From positions 394,730 through 458,729 of the forward strand of contig DLGJ01000005.1 in NCBI GenBank assembly GCA_002482645.1: a stretch of 64,000 nucleotides of DNA. Direction: 5' to 3'. Below the pieces are notes generated by a model that did no database searches, was not told where the DNA came from, and saw nothing but the letters and a program-made list of their open reading frames with translations. The stretch comes from Hyphomicrobiaceae bacterium UBA7697. GTDB taxonomy: Bacteria > Pseudomonadota > Alphaproteobacteria > Rhizobiales > Methyloligellaceae. Position numbers and translations under genes: made by a program. Shown piece after piece: positions 16,762-25,503 of this stretch (positions are counted from its first letter, which is position 1; each line of letters starts with the position of its first letter).

Positions 16762-17490
16762 GTGCCGAAGCGTGATAGCCATGACGGTCAAGATGTCCAA
16801 GAGCGTCAAGATGTCAAAGGGCAGACATGCGTTCTCGCCATCGACGACCATCCGATCACACTCGCGGGGCTTCGCACCCTGCTGACCGAATCCGGCACGA
16901 TCGATCTGCATTGCGCATGCAGTTTCTCCGAGGGCCTCCAAGTCTGCCGCGATATAAGACCGGAGATCGTCGTCGTCGATCTCGCCATGCGCGCCGGCAC
17001 GCTGGCTGGCCTGTCCTTTATCCGGCGGCTCCGGCGCTACAATCCGGCGGTCCCAACGCTCGTATTCAGTATGCACAGCGATCCGCTGATCGCGCGCGAG
17101 GCTCTCAAGGCGGGCGCGAACGGATACGTCGTCAAGGACGCCGCGCCCAATGAGATCACGCGAGCGCTGGCGGACATGAGCAATGGCAAGCGCTATGTCA
17201 GTCAGGACATGGCCGAAAACATTGCGTTTTCCCAGACTCGCGAAGGCCTGCCGAATGCGCTCAAGTCCTTGTCCGCGCGCGAACGTCTCGTGCTTGCGCA
17301 TATGGCCGAAGGAAAGTCCTACACTCAGATCGCAAGCAGTCTTGGGCTCAGTTACAAGGCGGTCGCGCATATCTGCAATCGTTTGAAGCCGAAACTTGGC
17401 GTGCAAACGCTTCCGGAACTCGTCCATTTCGCGATGCGTCACTTTCCAGGCAGTGCCCAGCGCGGACAAGTGCGCACCCCGCGCGATTGA
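16762..17490 (+). CDS. Response regulator, REC + LuxR-type HTH (NarL family)
   Basis: This 242-residue protein is read from GTG 16762; no ATG lies in frame before the receiver domain, so a non-ATG start is needed. Residues 22-140 are a receiver domain with AIDDHP (acidic pair), VVVDLAM (phospho-Asp), FSMHS (Ser) and YVVKDA (Lys), so it looks phosphorylatable. Residues 170-230 are a LuxR HTH (LSARERLVLAHMAEGKSYTQIA). The N-terminal leader is encoded by an 18-bp imperfect tandem repeat (QDVQER, QDVKGQ). No kinase gene is adjacent. It is divergent from the cyclase and convergent with another LuxR regulator. Confidence 0.85.
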   Translation: MPKRDSHDGQDVQERQDVKGQTCVLAIDDHPITLAGLRTLLTESGTIDLHCACSFSEGLQVCRDIRPEIVVVDLAMRAGTLAGLSFIRRLRRYNPAVPTLVFSMHSDPLIAREALKAGANGYVVKDAAPNEITRALADMSNGKRYVSQDMAENIAFSQTREGLPNALKSLSARERLVLAHMAEGKSYTQIASSLGLSYKAVAHICNRLKPKLGVQTLPELVHFAMRHFPGSAQRGQVRTPRD

Positions 17491-17548
17491 CCCGGGTCGC
17501 GGTTTTGGCTCCGCGCTTCCGGCGAGCGAAGTGCCGGGAACGCTTGCC

Positions 17549-18379
17549 CTAAGAGGAGGGCGATCCGCTACGGCGTGGCCATCCAAGATCGGCGGCGATC
17601 AGGGCCGCTTGAGTGCGGTTCGATGCGGAGAGCTTACGGAGAATGACCTTGACGTGGGCCTTCACCGTGCTTTCGAGGAGGTTGAGGCTCCGCGCGATCT
17701 CCTTGTTGGACCGGCCGTCGATGATCAAGGACAGCGTGCTGCGCTGACGCGGCGTAAGCTCCCGCAGCGGGTTGGTCTCGGACAGGCTGTCCAGGGTACT
17801 GTTCTCCCTGTCCGAAGTCGCCGAAAGGATCTGACGGACGGCGCTGCGCGGGAGATAGATCTCGCCCGCGAGGACGAGGGCGAGGGCATGCCGCAAGACG
17901 TCCTCGCTCACGGTCTTGGGAATATAGCCGCGCGCGCCGCGTTCCATGCACATGGCGATCTCCTCGGGGCGCGCGTACGCGGCCAGGACGACAACCGGGA
18001 CGGACGGGTCCTTCTCCACAAATCGCCGGATGCCCGGCCCGTCATGGATCCCCGGCATCGCCATGTCCAACAGGACGAGATCGAAACCGTCTTGCTTATT
18101 GAGGACCTTCCACGCTTCGGCCGTGCTGCCCGTCTCGACCAGCGACGTCCCGGGAAACAGCTCCGACACGAGCCGCCGGAACCCCGCCCGGAACAGCGTT
18201 TGGTTGTCGCCGATCAGCACCCTCAGCGCTTCGGCTGGGTCGCTATCCGCGAATGGCACATGGTCCCGCGCGAGCGGCGCGGCCGGCCTTAAGCCCCCCT
18301 CATCCGTTTGAGCCAAGTCCCACCTCCCTTTGGATATCCCCTCCGCCATACAGGGGGTCATCTCCCCCTTATGAGCCAT
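17549..18379 (-). CDS. Response regulator with atypical REC + LuxR-type HTH
   Basis: The frame is 276 residues from ATG 18379; in-frame ATGs at 18361 and 18349 are equally possible starts because the first 50 residues look disordered. The receiver domain (about 52-165) keeps the phospho-Asp (VLLDMAMPG) and the Lys (YIPKTV), but has GDN where an acidic pair is usual and Ala where Thr/Ser is usual (VVVLAAYARP). Signalling by phosphorylation may therefore be weak or altered. The LuxR HTH is at the C-terminus (LTPRQRSTLSLIIDGRSNKEIA). It is divergent from the seven-gene permease operon starting at 18491 and is its most likely regulator. Confidence 0.85.
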   Translation of the reverse strand: MAHKGEMTPCMAEGISKGRWDLAQTDEGGLRPAAPLARDHVPFADSDPAEALRVLIGDNQTLFRAGFRRLVSELFPGTSLVETGSTAEAWKVLNKQDGFDLVLLDMAMPGIHDGPGIRRFVEKDPSVPVVVLAAYARPEEIAMCMERGARGYIPKTVSEDVLRHALALVLAGEIYLPRSAVRQILSATSDRENSTLDSLSETNPLRELTPRQRSTLSLIIDGRSNKEIARSLNLLESTVKAHVKVILRKLSASNRTQAALIAADLGWPRRSGSPSS

Positions 18380-18490
18380 CGACAGCGACGAAGTATCGCA
18401 CGAAGCTGGCCTATCAGGAAAAAAAATTTCCCCTGCGGAAAAGTGGGGGCCCGAGGAGGGACATCCCCGAGGGGCAATGGGAGGAGTGAA

Positions 18491-18808
18491 ATGAGAAGCT
18501 TATCTGAGCGTATTGAAGCGATGTACGCAATGGACCGAGCCGGAGCCTGGACGTTTGTCGCCGTTCTCTGGGTCGTGGTGCTGTTCGTACTCTATATGGT
18601 TTGGCAAGCGGTCCCTGACCCGACGATCCGTCTGGTCCTGTCCTGTTCGGCCGGCGCCGTCCTCTTGTTCAACACGGCCTCCATTGGGGCGATGATTCGC
18701 CACTACAAGGAGGACAAGGACTTCATCTACGGCCTCGACATCAAGCATCTCGACGCGGCGCGCGAGGCTCGCGCGGAACAATCGCGCTCGGCCGCGCAAC
18801 GCGCCTAA
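18491..18808 (+). CDS. Small two-span membrane protein, permease operon gene 1
   Basis: This 105-residue protein starts at ATG 18491 after GGGAGGAG. Spans are about 21-40 (TFVAVLWVVVLFVLYMVWQA) and 47-67 (LVLSCSAGAVLLFNTASIGA), followed by a charged cytoplasmic tail (HYKEDKDFIYGLDIKHLDAA). I do not recognise a family. It is the first of seven tightly packed genes (gaps 15, 9, 20, 9, 5 bp, then an overlap) that include an APC permease, so it is probably a structural or regulatory partner of that permease. Confidence 0.75.
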   Translation: MRSLSERIEAMYAMDRAGAWTFVAVLWVVVLFVLYMVWQAVPDPTIRLVLSCSAGAVLLFNTASIGAMIRHYKEDKDFIYGLDIKHLDAAREARAEQSRSAAQRA

Positions 18809-18823
18809 TAAAGGATACCGACA

Positions 18824-19210
18824 ATGAGTGGAAAAGCTTATCGGCCGCCGGAACAAGGCAAGGCCGGGCAAATCTTCGATTCCATCTTTCTGCTGGTCCT
18901 CGTCTACGCGGTGCTCTTCGCGCCGCTCGTTCTGGGCCTGACCGGCGGCGGCACCATCACCAAGACCGTCGAGGAACCGACCTGGGAAGCGCTCGGCCAG
19001 AACCCGACGATGGCGGCGCAATGGGAGAAGCTCGGTTTTACGCCGGAGACGGCCGCCGAAATGATCACCACCAGATTCGACTACACCATCAATCCTTGGG
19101 CGCTTCTGCTTACGGCGGCTGTGATCCTCGGATACTTCATTTTCCTGATCAAGTTCTCGGAGAAGGAGTATCGCGAGGTCATCAACGAACGCTTCGGCGA
19201 GAAGAAATAG
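18824..19210 (+). CDS. Small two-span membrane protein, permease operon gene 2
   Basis: This 128-residue protein has spans at about 17-40 (IFDSIFLLVLVYAVLFAPLV) and 91-110 (PWALLLTAAVILGYFIFLIK) separated by a 50-residue hydrophilic loop (TWEALGQNPTMAAQWEKLGF) that would face the periplasm if both ends are cytoplasmic. The C-terminal tail is charged. I know no named family. The loop is long enough to contact a substrate-binding face of the permease two genes downstream. Confidence 0.75.
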   Translation: MSGKAYRPPEQGKAGQIFDSIFLLVLVYAVLFAPLVLGLTGGGTITKTVEEPTWEALGQNPTMAAQWEKLGFTPETAAEMITTRFDYTINPWALLLTAAVILGYFIFLIKFSEKEYREVINERFGEKK

Positions 19211-19219
19211 GAGGGGGCA

Positions 19220-19390
19220 ATGGATCTCTGGAACATATTTGAATATGCCGCCTGGGGAATCTCCGGATTGCTCCTGCTGTGGATGTTGTTCGACGCGGTC
19301 CAAGTCAATCGCGACTTCAGCGAAGAACTGTTGACGTCCTCCCGAGAGGGTGAACTCGAGGACACCACCGAAAAACACGAACTGACCTAG
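19220..19390 (+). CDS. Small single-span membrane protein, permease operon gene 3
   Basis: This 56-codon gene lies between the preceding stop at 19210 and the permease gene, with AGGAGGGGG before ATG 19220. The protein starts MDLWNIFEYAAW, has one span (about 10-28, WGISGLLLLWMLFD) and an acidic tail rich in Glu, Asp and Thr (SREGELEDTTEKHELT). Size, site and spacing make it a real gene. It is the third small membrane protein in a row before the permease. Function unknown. Confidence 0.7.
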   Translation: MDLWNIFEYAAWGISGLLLLWMLFDAVQVNRDFSEELLTSSREGELEDTTEKHELT

Positions 19391-19410
19391 GCCACGAAAG
19401 GGACGGCGTC

Positions 19411-20805
19411 ATGTCATCGACTGATACGGCCGGTCAGGACCGGCAGCGAATTTCACTTTTGCGCGTTCTAGGCCCGGCCCACGTTTGGGCTCTGGGCGTG
19501 GGCATCGTGCTCGTGGGCGAGTTCATGGGGTGGAACTTCTCCGTGGGCAAGGGCGGAGCCATGGGCTCGCTCATCGCCTGTTGGGTCATCGGTCTGCTCT
19601 ATACCTGCGTCGCGATGATCGACTCCGAGGTGACCTCGACGGTCGCCGCGGCGGGCGGACAATACGCCCAAGCCAAGCACATCATGGGGCCGCTCATGGC
19701 CTTCAATGTCGGGCTGTACCTCGTCATGGCCTACACCATGCTCGAGGCGGCCGACGCATTGGTGGTGGGCGATCTGCTCTCGTCGGTCGCCGGGGAGATG
19801 GGGCACGACGCCCTCGACCCGCGACCGTTCGTGGTGCTCACGATCGCCGCGCTCGCGTGGTTGAATTACCGGGGCGTGCTGATGACGCTCACGGTGAATT
19901 TCGTCATCACCGCGGCTGCGTTCATTTCGATCGTCGTCCTGTTCCTCGGCGTCCAGCCCTGGAATCCGGGCCACATGTTGCAGCACCGGGAACTGCTGAC
20001 GGATCTACCTTATGGCTGGATCGGCGTGATCGCGGCCTTCCAATTCGGCATCTGGTACTATCTCGGCATCGAGGGAACGTGCCAAGCCGCCGAAGAGGTC
20101 CGTTCACCGGCGCGGTCTTTGCCGTATGGCACGATGAGCGGCATCATTACCCTGCTCATCGCCGCGACCATGACGTGGTACGTGGCCACGGGTCTGCTCC
20201 CGTGGGAATTCCTGGGGCAAGCCGCCACGCCGCTCTACGACGCCGCGCGCGTCACGGGCAGCACCGCGCTTCAGGTGTTCCTGTTCATCGGCACGACCTT
20301 CGCGGCGATCGCGTCAGCGAACGGCTGCATCAACGATGCGTCCCGCGCATGGTTCTCCATGGGACGCGACCGTTACATGCCGCTGTGGTTCGGGGCGGTG
20401 CACCCACGCTACCGCACACCGTACCGGGCGATCCTGTTCCTGATTCCGATCGCGGTGAGCTTCTCGTTCACCGGGCTTTTGGATCAGGTGATCACCTTCT
20501 CGATCCTGTCGGGTCTGCTGGGCTACACCTTCATGCCCGTCAATATGTGGATGTTCCGGAGAAAGTGGCCGCTTGGCTCGATCCGCCGCGGCTATGTGCA
20601 TCCGTTCCATCCGCTGCCGGCGATCGTGTTGCTGCTCCTGTGCATCACCACCTATTTCGCAACGTTCCTCGGCTACGGCACGCAGCTCCTCGCCATGATG
20701 TGCTTCTACATCGTCGCGTCGCTGTGGTTCACGTTCCACCGGTACAAATATGTCCGGCGGGGCGATCAGTTCACCATGCCGTGGTCGCGGCCGCGCGGAT
20801 ATTAG
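19411..20805 (+). CDS. APC-superfamily amino acid/amine permease
   Basis: This 464-residue protein has about 12 hydrophobic spans. The N-terminal span 1 (HVWALGVGIVLVGEFMGWNF) carries the broken-helix glycines typical of APC transporters, and span 6 (FGIWYYLGIEGTCQAAEEVR) resembles the ethanolamine/amine branch. It would move a small amine or amino acid across the inner membrane. Position behind three small membrane proteins and before a UspA gene is unusual for the family. Because the genome carries a full methylamine pathway 8 kb away, methylamine or a related amine is a reasonable guess for the substrate, not a demonstrated one. Confidence 0.8.
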   Translation: MSSTDTAGQDRQRISLLRVLGPAHVWALGVGIVLVGEFMGWNFSVGKGGAMGSLIACWVIGLLYTCVAMIDSEVTSTVAAAGGQYAQAKHIMGPLMAFNVGLYLVMAYTMLEAADALVVGDLLSSVAGEMGHDALDPRPFVVLTIAALAWLNYRGVLMTLTVNFVITAAAFISIVVLFLGVQPWNPGHMLQHRELLTDLPYGWIGVIAAFQFGIWYYLGIEGTCQAAEEVRSPARSLPYGTMSGIITLLIAATMTWYVATGLLPWEFLGQAATPLYDAARVTGSTALQVFLFIGTTFAAIASANGCINDASRAWFSMGRDRYMPLWFGAVHPRYRTPYRAILFLIPIAVSFSFTGLLDQVITFSILSGLLGYTFMPVNMWMFRRKWPLGSIRRGYVHPFHPLPAIVLLLLCITTYFATFLGYGTQLLAMMCFYIVASLWFTFHRYKYVRRGDQFTMPWSRPRGY

Positions 20806-20814
20806 GAGGCGGAC

Positions 20815-21246
20815 ATGATCAAGAATATCCTTTGCGCTGCCGACGGATCGATTATCTCGGTCAAGGCAATCGAGTTCGCGATTGATTTGGCGAAGGAGCT
20901 GGGGGTCCCGCTTACCGTACTCGCGGTCGAGCTGGTCTCCAGGGAGGACATGGCGAGTTCTCCCTTCTGGGACTCACAGGTCCTGGAGGCGAGCGAGGCC
21001 ATCACGCGCGCCAAGTTCGAGAGCGTCGCCAAGAAAGCGAAGGACGCGGGCTTGGACGCGGTGACATGCGTTACGGCGAGCAGCCGTAACGTCCCGGAAG
21101 CGATCGCGGCCTACGCGGAGCAGCATGGCTTCGATCTCATCGTCATGGGATCGCACGGTCATACGGGTCTGTCCCGCATGATCCTAGGCTCGACGGCGTA
21201 CGCCGTGACGGCCAGAGCCCACTGTCCCGTGACGATCGTACGGTAG
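20815..21246 (+). CDS. Universal stress protein, UspA family
   Basis: The 143 residues form a single Usp domain. The ATP-binding signature GSHGHTGLSRMILGSTA (about 117-133) is intact, and the N-terminal strand has ILCAADGS with the expected Asp. It starts 9 bp after the permease. UspA proteins fused to or encoded with transporters often sense adenine nucleotides, so control of the permease is plausible. Confidence 0.85.
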   Translation: MIKNILCAADGSIISVKAIEFAIDLAKELGVPLTVLAVELVSREDMASSPFWDSQVLEASEAITRAKFESVAKKAKDAGLDAVTCVTASSRNVPEAIAAYAEQHGFDLIVMGSHGHTGLSRMILGSTAYAVTARAHCPVTIVR

Positions 21247-21251
21247 GCGTC

Positions 21252-21941
21252 ATGGCGGTCCTGGCAGCAATAACGGCGATCGTGGGGTTCGCATACCTCG
21301 CGTATCGCTACCGGGAGGAGCAAAGAGCGGTCCGAGCCCGGCGGGCCGCGTTCTTCAACGACTGCTGGACCGTCCTCGACGACCCGAAGCTCGCCCTCGA
21401 CGTTTTCGGATATCCCTCCATCGCCGGAACGTACGAGGGCGAGCCCATTCGGGCCGATGTGGTCGTCGATTGCATGGGGCTTCGTAAGCTGCCCTGCCTT
21501 TGGGTTCGCGTCACGCTCGAGGCGCCCGTGGCCACGGGCGCGGTTCTCGATATCATGATGCGGCCGTCGGGCGCCGAATTCTTCTCGCCCTTCAACGATT
21601 TGCATGAACGGCTCGATACGCCCGGGAATTGGCCGGAAAGGGCGATTGTTCATACCGACGACCCGAAGCTGTTGCCGGATCCGGACGTGTTCACGCCACA
21701 TGTTGCAATTCTCGAGGAGAAGCCGGCGAAGGAACTGATCGTGTCGCCGAAAGGCGCGCGGATTGTTTGGCAGGCAGACGAGGCGCAACGATCCGACTAT
21801 CTTCTCCTGCGTCAAGCGCGCTTCGATGTCGTCCGGTTCGATGCGGCTGAGTTCCGTAAGATCGTGATCCAGCTGGCTGGCATTCGGCGCGCTCTGGCCG
21901 AAAACGCTACCCAGGAGTTAGATCATGAAGCTGCCGCTTGA
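21252..21941 (+). CDS. Hypothetical protein with N-terminal membrane anchor, permease operon gene 6
   Basis: In this 229-residue protein the first 18 residues (MAVLAAITAIVGFAYLAY) form one membrane anchor, followed by a basic segment and a soluble domain rich in beta strands (YEGEPIRADVVVDCMGLRKL, LWVRVTLEAPVATGAVLDIM). No catalytic motif is evident. It is 5 bp downstream of the Usp gene and overlaps the next gene by 17 bp. I do not recognise the family. Confidence 0.7.
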   Translation: MAVLAAITAIVGFAYLAYRYREEQRAVRARRAAFFNDCWTVLDDPKLALDVFGYPSIAGTYEGEPIRADVVVDCMGLRKLPCLWVRVTLEAPVATGAVLDIMMRPSGAEFFSPFNDLHERLDTPGNWPERAIVHTDDPKLLPDPDVFTPHVAILEEKPAKELIVSPKGARIVWQADEAQRSDYLLLRQARFDVVRFDAAEFRKIVIQLAGIRRALAENATQELDHEAAA

Positions 21942-22230
21942 AGTCCAGAAAAGCCCGGTGCCGACGCGGCGCCCGGTCAATCCGTATCTGGTTCTCGCGA
22001 TCGCAATCGTTTTGCCGGGCGTCGGGCATGTGGTTGCCGGCCTGCCGAGCCGCGGTCTGGTCTTCGTCTTCTTCATGCTGTTGTTCGGTTGGATCACCTA
22101 TCACCTGACGACGCCCGATCACTCCATCATTGGCCGTCTCGCCGGCGGTCTCTTCATCTACGCACTCTCGATTACCGATGCCTACAAATGGGCGCGTTTC
22201 CGCGCGGCGCAATACGCGGCGGCGCCGTGA
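21925..22230 (+). CDS. Small multi-span membrane protein, permease operon gene 7
   Basis: This 101-residue protein starts at ATG 21925, 7 bp after AGGAG and within the end of the preceding gene. Two to three spans are visible (YLVLAIAIVLPGVGHVVAGL, GLVFVFFMLLFGWITYHL, GGLFIYALSITDAYKWA). The PGVGHVVAGLPSRG stretch resembles small DUF6677-like membrane proteins. It ends the operon, 44 bp before the convergent RND gene. Confidence 0.7.
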   Translation: MKLPLEVQKSPVPTRRPVNPYLVLAIAIVLPGVGHVVAGLPSRGLVFVFFMLLFGWITYHLTTPDHSIIGRLAGGLFIYALSITDAYKWARFRAAQYAAAP

Positions 22231-22274
22231 TTGCCGGTCGTGATTGCCGGTTGGCCGTTTTAGGCGATGCGGCT

Positions 22275-25200
22275 TTATTCGCCAGGTGCGGGCGATGGGG
22301 TGGGCGCCTGAGACGGCTTCGGCGATGGAGATGACTTCGTTCGCCGCCGTAAGGAGAGAGAGTCCGCAATCTGGAAAACGGAGATCGAAAGCGCCGGCAA
22401 GAAGGTCAGCGTGACGACAGCCGTGCCGAGAATGCCGAACAGAACGATAGCGCCTACCCCGCGGTAGAGCTCCGTGCCGGCACCCGGAATGAACACGAGC
22501 GGTGCGAGCCCGCAGATCGTCGTCACCGTCGACATGGCGATGGGCCGCAGCCGCGACGCGACCGCCTCCATCACGGCGTCTCTGGCGTTCAGCCCGGCCT
22601 CGCGCACATTCGAAAGCGCGCGGTCGACGATGAGAATCGGGTTGTTCACCACCGTGCCCATTAGAATGAGGAAACCCAGCATGGTGATCATGTCGAAGGG
22701 TTGAATGATCGGGTCGATCCCGAGACGCGGCAGAAGTGCGCCGACCCAATTCATCAACGCGAGCCCGACCAAGCCGCCGGCGACGCCGAGCGGGATCGTC
22801 GTCATGATGAGGAGCGGATAGCCCCAATGGGTGAAGATGGCGACCAGCAGAAGATAGATGATCACGACGGCCACGAGATAGTTGCCGGATAGCGCCTCGC
22901 GCGTCGCGTCGAGCTGGTCCGAGGCGCCGGAGATGGTCATGCTGATTTCGTAAGGAACCTCGCCGGACTGCTTCAAATGCTTGACGAGCTGTTCCTGAAC
23001 CATCGCGACGCCCGTCTCGAGAGCGACGTTCCCCGGTGGAATGATGTTCAGCGTCACCGTTCGCCGTCCGTCGATACGGCGGATCGTGTTCGTATCGACC
23101 GTCTCCTTGATGTCGGCCACAGAGGACAGAGGCACGATCGCGCCTTGCGGCGTGTAGACCGGCATCTGAGAAAGCGTATCGAGGGCGGTGCGTTTCGCAT
23201 CCTTGCTGTAGAAGTAGATGTCGATCTTTTCGTCGTCGCGGAAGAACTCGCCCACATAGGCGCCGTCCGTCAGCGCCGCGACGGTGAATCCGACATCGTC
23301 CGAGGTCATGCCGAGTTCGGCGGCCCGGTCCCATTTCGGCCGTACTTCGAGCAAGGGCTGAGAGAGGGTCAGCGTCGACGGGTCGGCTTGGATGCGGGGA
23401 TTGTCGAAAATCTCTTCCGCGCGGCCATAGGCGCGGGCGGCCACCGCATAGACTTCCTCGAGGCTCGGCCCGGAAATGTCGAGGCTGACACTGCGCGTGC
23501 CGCCGTCATTGCTGGTGATGATCGAGCCGCGCGAAACGAAGGCGCTCATGCCGGGGTAGGTCTTGTACTTCTCGGAGATCACCGTCATGAGGTTGTCGAT
23601 GTCGCCGGGATCGCTCGTTTCGGCGATGATGCGCAAGCCGTCGGCCTCGATCATCAGGAAGAAATAGTTCAGCGCGGGCACGGTGGTCTCGCCGCGATGG
23701 AAGCGGGCAGGGTCGTCCTCCACGAAGGGCATGAGCCATGCCTGGAGGTCCTCGCCGATCTCTTCCATCGTTTGGAGATTGTAGCCGGGCGGCGCGTTGA
23801 GACGCGCGAACATCTTCGGCTCCTCGCCTTCGGGCAGGTATTCGGCTGGTGGCGTCAGCAGCAGAATGATGGCGGCACTCGCCCCCGCGACACCGAAAAT
23901 GCAGAGCGTCCGCCTCACGGCCGTCGCCATCAGCCAGCCCACGCCCTTGACGATAGCGCCGTCGGCGGCGTCGACGGCCAGGTTCTTGCTCGGCGTCAAA
24001 TCGAAATGCGCCGCCGCGGTCGGCACCACCGTGATCGCGACGAGCATCGAGGCGAGAATGGACGCGGAGACGGCAATGGCGATGTCCGAATAGAGCTGCC
24101 CGGCCTCCTCCTGAATAAAGACGATGGGGACGAATACGAGAACCGTCGTGAGCGTCGAGGCGAGAACCGCGGGCCAGACCTTGCGGACGCCCTCGATGGC
24201 GCCCTTGAGGCGGCCGAGACCGCGCCGCCGCTCCAAATCGATGCTCTCCAGCACGACAATGGTGTTGTCGAGCGTCATGCCGATGGCAAACGCGACGCCG
24301 GCCAAGGAGATCACGTTGATGGTGCGCCCCGTCAGCTGCAATCCGATAAAGGCGGCGATGGTACAGATCGGGATTCCGAGAATGCCCACCACGGTCGCTT
24401 TGGCCGAGCGCAGGAACAGGAACATCACCAGCGTCGCCAGCACGGCGCCGATGGCGAGATTGATCCAAACATTGCGGATCGAGGCCTCGACATAGGTCAC
24501 GTCGTCCGCGGTTCGCGCCATCTCCATTCCGGCGGGGATCAGGACCTCGCGGTTGATCTCCTCGACCTTCTTCATCACGTCCCGCTTGATGGCGATGACG
24601 TTCGAGCCCGCCTCGCGGCGGATCGACAGGAAGATAATGGGCCGATCGTTGACATAGGCGCGCGTATAGATCTCGAAATGGCCGAGGCGCACGTCGGCCA
24701 CGTCCTTGAGCCGGATGATGTTGTCGCCGCGCCGGGCGATAATGAGGTCTTTGAGATCGTCCGGGCCGTCGAAGCGCCCGATGGTTCGCAGCAGGTATCG
24801 CCGTTTGCCGCTCTCGATCTCGCCGCCCGAGGTATCGCGATTGCGCGCGGCAACCGCGCGGCGCACATCGGTCAGCGAAATCTTGCGCTCGGCCAGCGCC
24901 GCCGGATCGAACAGGATCTGAATCTGCTTCTCCGCGCCGCCTCCGAGCCGCACGTCCGAGACGTCCTTGACGCCTTCCAAGCGGGCCCGCACATGGTCGT
25001 CGATGAAGTCGCGCATCATGTCCATGTTGAGATGGCGGGGATTGCCGGGCAGGGGAGACACCCGGAAATACATGAACGAGTTGGCGCTGAAGGAGCTTGC
25101 CCGGACACGCGGCTGGTCCACGTCTTCGGGATAGGACGGCACTTGGCTCAGCGCGTTGTTGATGCGGATAAGGGTTTCGTTGAGGTCGATATTGAAGGGA

Positions 25201-25478
25201 AATTCCAGCTCGATCCGCGCTTCGCCGCTGGACGAGCGCGAGATGATCCGTTCGAGGCTGGGAATCGAGCGAAGATATTCCTCCTGCTCGATGATGATCT
25301 CCTTCTCGATATCCTGCGGGGTCGCCCCCGGCCAGCGCGTGAACACGGTGATCGTGCGGACTTCGAGGTCGGGGATCATCTGCACGGGGATGCGGAAGGC
25401 GGCGACGATGCCAAGCACGCACACGATCAGCGTGGCGACCGTGACAAGAGTTCCGCGCTGGACGATCCGCTCTAGCAT
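22275..25478 (-). CDS. RND-family efflux transporter permease
   Basis: I choose ATG 25478 (1067 residues; MLERIVQRGTLVTVATLIVC), preceded by a GAGAGGGGG site; the frame upstream overlaps the adaptor gene. The layout is the RND two-fold repeat: span 1 and a large periplasmic loop, a block of spans with the proton-relay region (AIGMTLDNTIVVLESIDLERRR), then the second repeat (MGTVVNNPILIVDRALSN). It ends with a Pro/Ser-rich tail. It pumps drugs, metals or solvents with the adaptor encoded 25 bp upstream; no outer-membrane channel gene is nearby. HME-type charged residues are not clear, so HAE-type efflux is more likely. Confidence 0.85.
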   Translation of the reverse strand: MLERIVQRGTLVTVATLIVCVLGIVAAFRIPVQMIPDLEVRTITVFTRWPGATPQDIEKEIIIEQEEYLRSIPSLERIISRSSSGEARIELEFPFNIDLNETLIRINNALSQVPSYPEDVDQPRVRASSFSANSFMYFRVSPLPGNPRHLNMDMMRDFIDDHVRARLEGVKDVSDVRLGGGAEKQIQILFDPAALAERKISLTDVRRAVAARNRDTSGGEIESGKRRYLLRTIGRFDGPDDLKDLIIARRGDNIIRLKDVADVRLGHFEIYTRAYVNDRPIIFLSIRREAGSNVIAIKRDVMKKVEEINREVLIPAGMEMARTADDVTYVEASIRNVWINLAIGAVLATLVMFLFLRSAKATVVGILGIPICTIAAFIGLQLTGRTINVISLAGVAFAIGMTLDNTIVVLESIDLERRRGLGRLKGAIEGVRKVWPAVLASTLTTVLVFVPIVFIQEEAGQLYSDIAIAVSASILASMLVAITVVPTAAAHFDLTPSKNLAVDAADGAIVKGVGWLMATAVRRTLCIFGVAGASAAIILLLTPPAEYLPEGEEPKMFARLNAPPGYNLQTMEEIGEDLQAWLMPFVEDDPARFHRGETTVPALNYFFLMIEADGLRIIAETSDPGDIDNLMTVISEKYKTYPGMSAFVSRGSIITSNDGGTRSVSLDISGPSLEEVYAVAARAYGRAEEIFDNPRIQADPSTLTLSQPLLEVRPKWDRAAELGMTSDDVGFTVAALTDGAYVGEFFRDDEKIDIYFYSKDAKRTALDTLSQMPVYTPQGAIVPLSSVADIKETVDTNTIRRIDGRRTVTLNIIPPGNVALETGVAMVQEQLVKHLKQSGEVPYEISMTISGASDQLDATREALSGNYLVAVVIIYLLLVAIFTHWGYPLLIMTTIPLGVAGGLVGLALMNWVGALLPRLGIDPIIQPFDMITMLGFLILMGTVVNNPILIVDRALSNVREAGLNARDAVMEAVASRLRPIAMSTVTTICGLAPLVFIPGAGTELYRGVGAIVLFGILGTAVVTLTFLPALSISVFQIADSLSLRRRTKSSPSPKPSQAPTPSPAPGE

Positions 25479-25503
25479 CAAGGGCCCCCTCTCGCCCGCC
25501 GTT

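Noticed and set aside
16787..16815. Direct repeat GTCAAGATGTC twice, 18 bp apart, considered as an operator
   Set aside because: It lies within the only possible N-terminal coding region of the response regulator and encodes a repeated QDV peptide, so a coding explanation is enough.
22977..25475. 832-codon open frame on the plus strand
   Set aside because: It is antisense to the RND permease, whose protein motifs are clear. The product is His/Asp/Arg-rich, typical of the reverse strand of GC-rich coding DNA.
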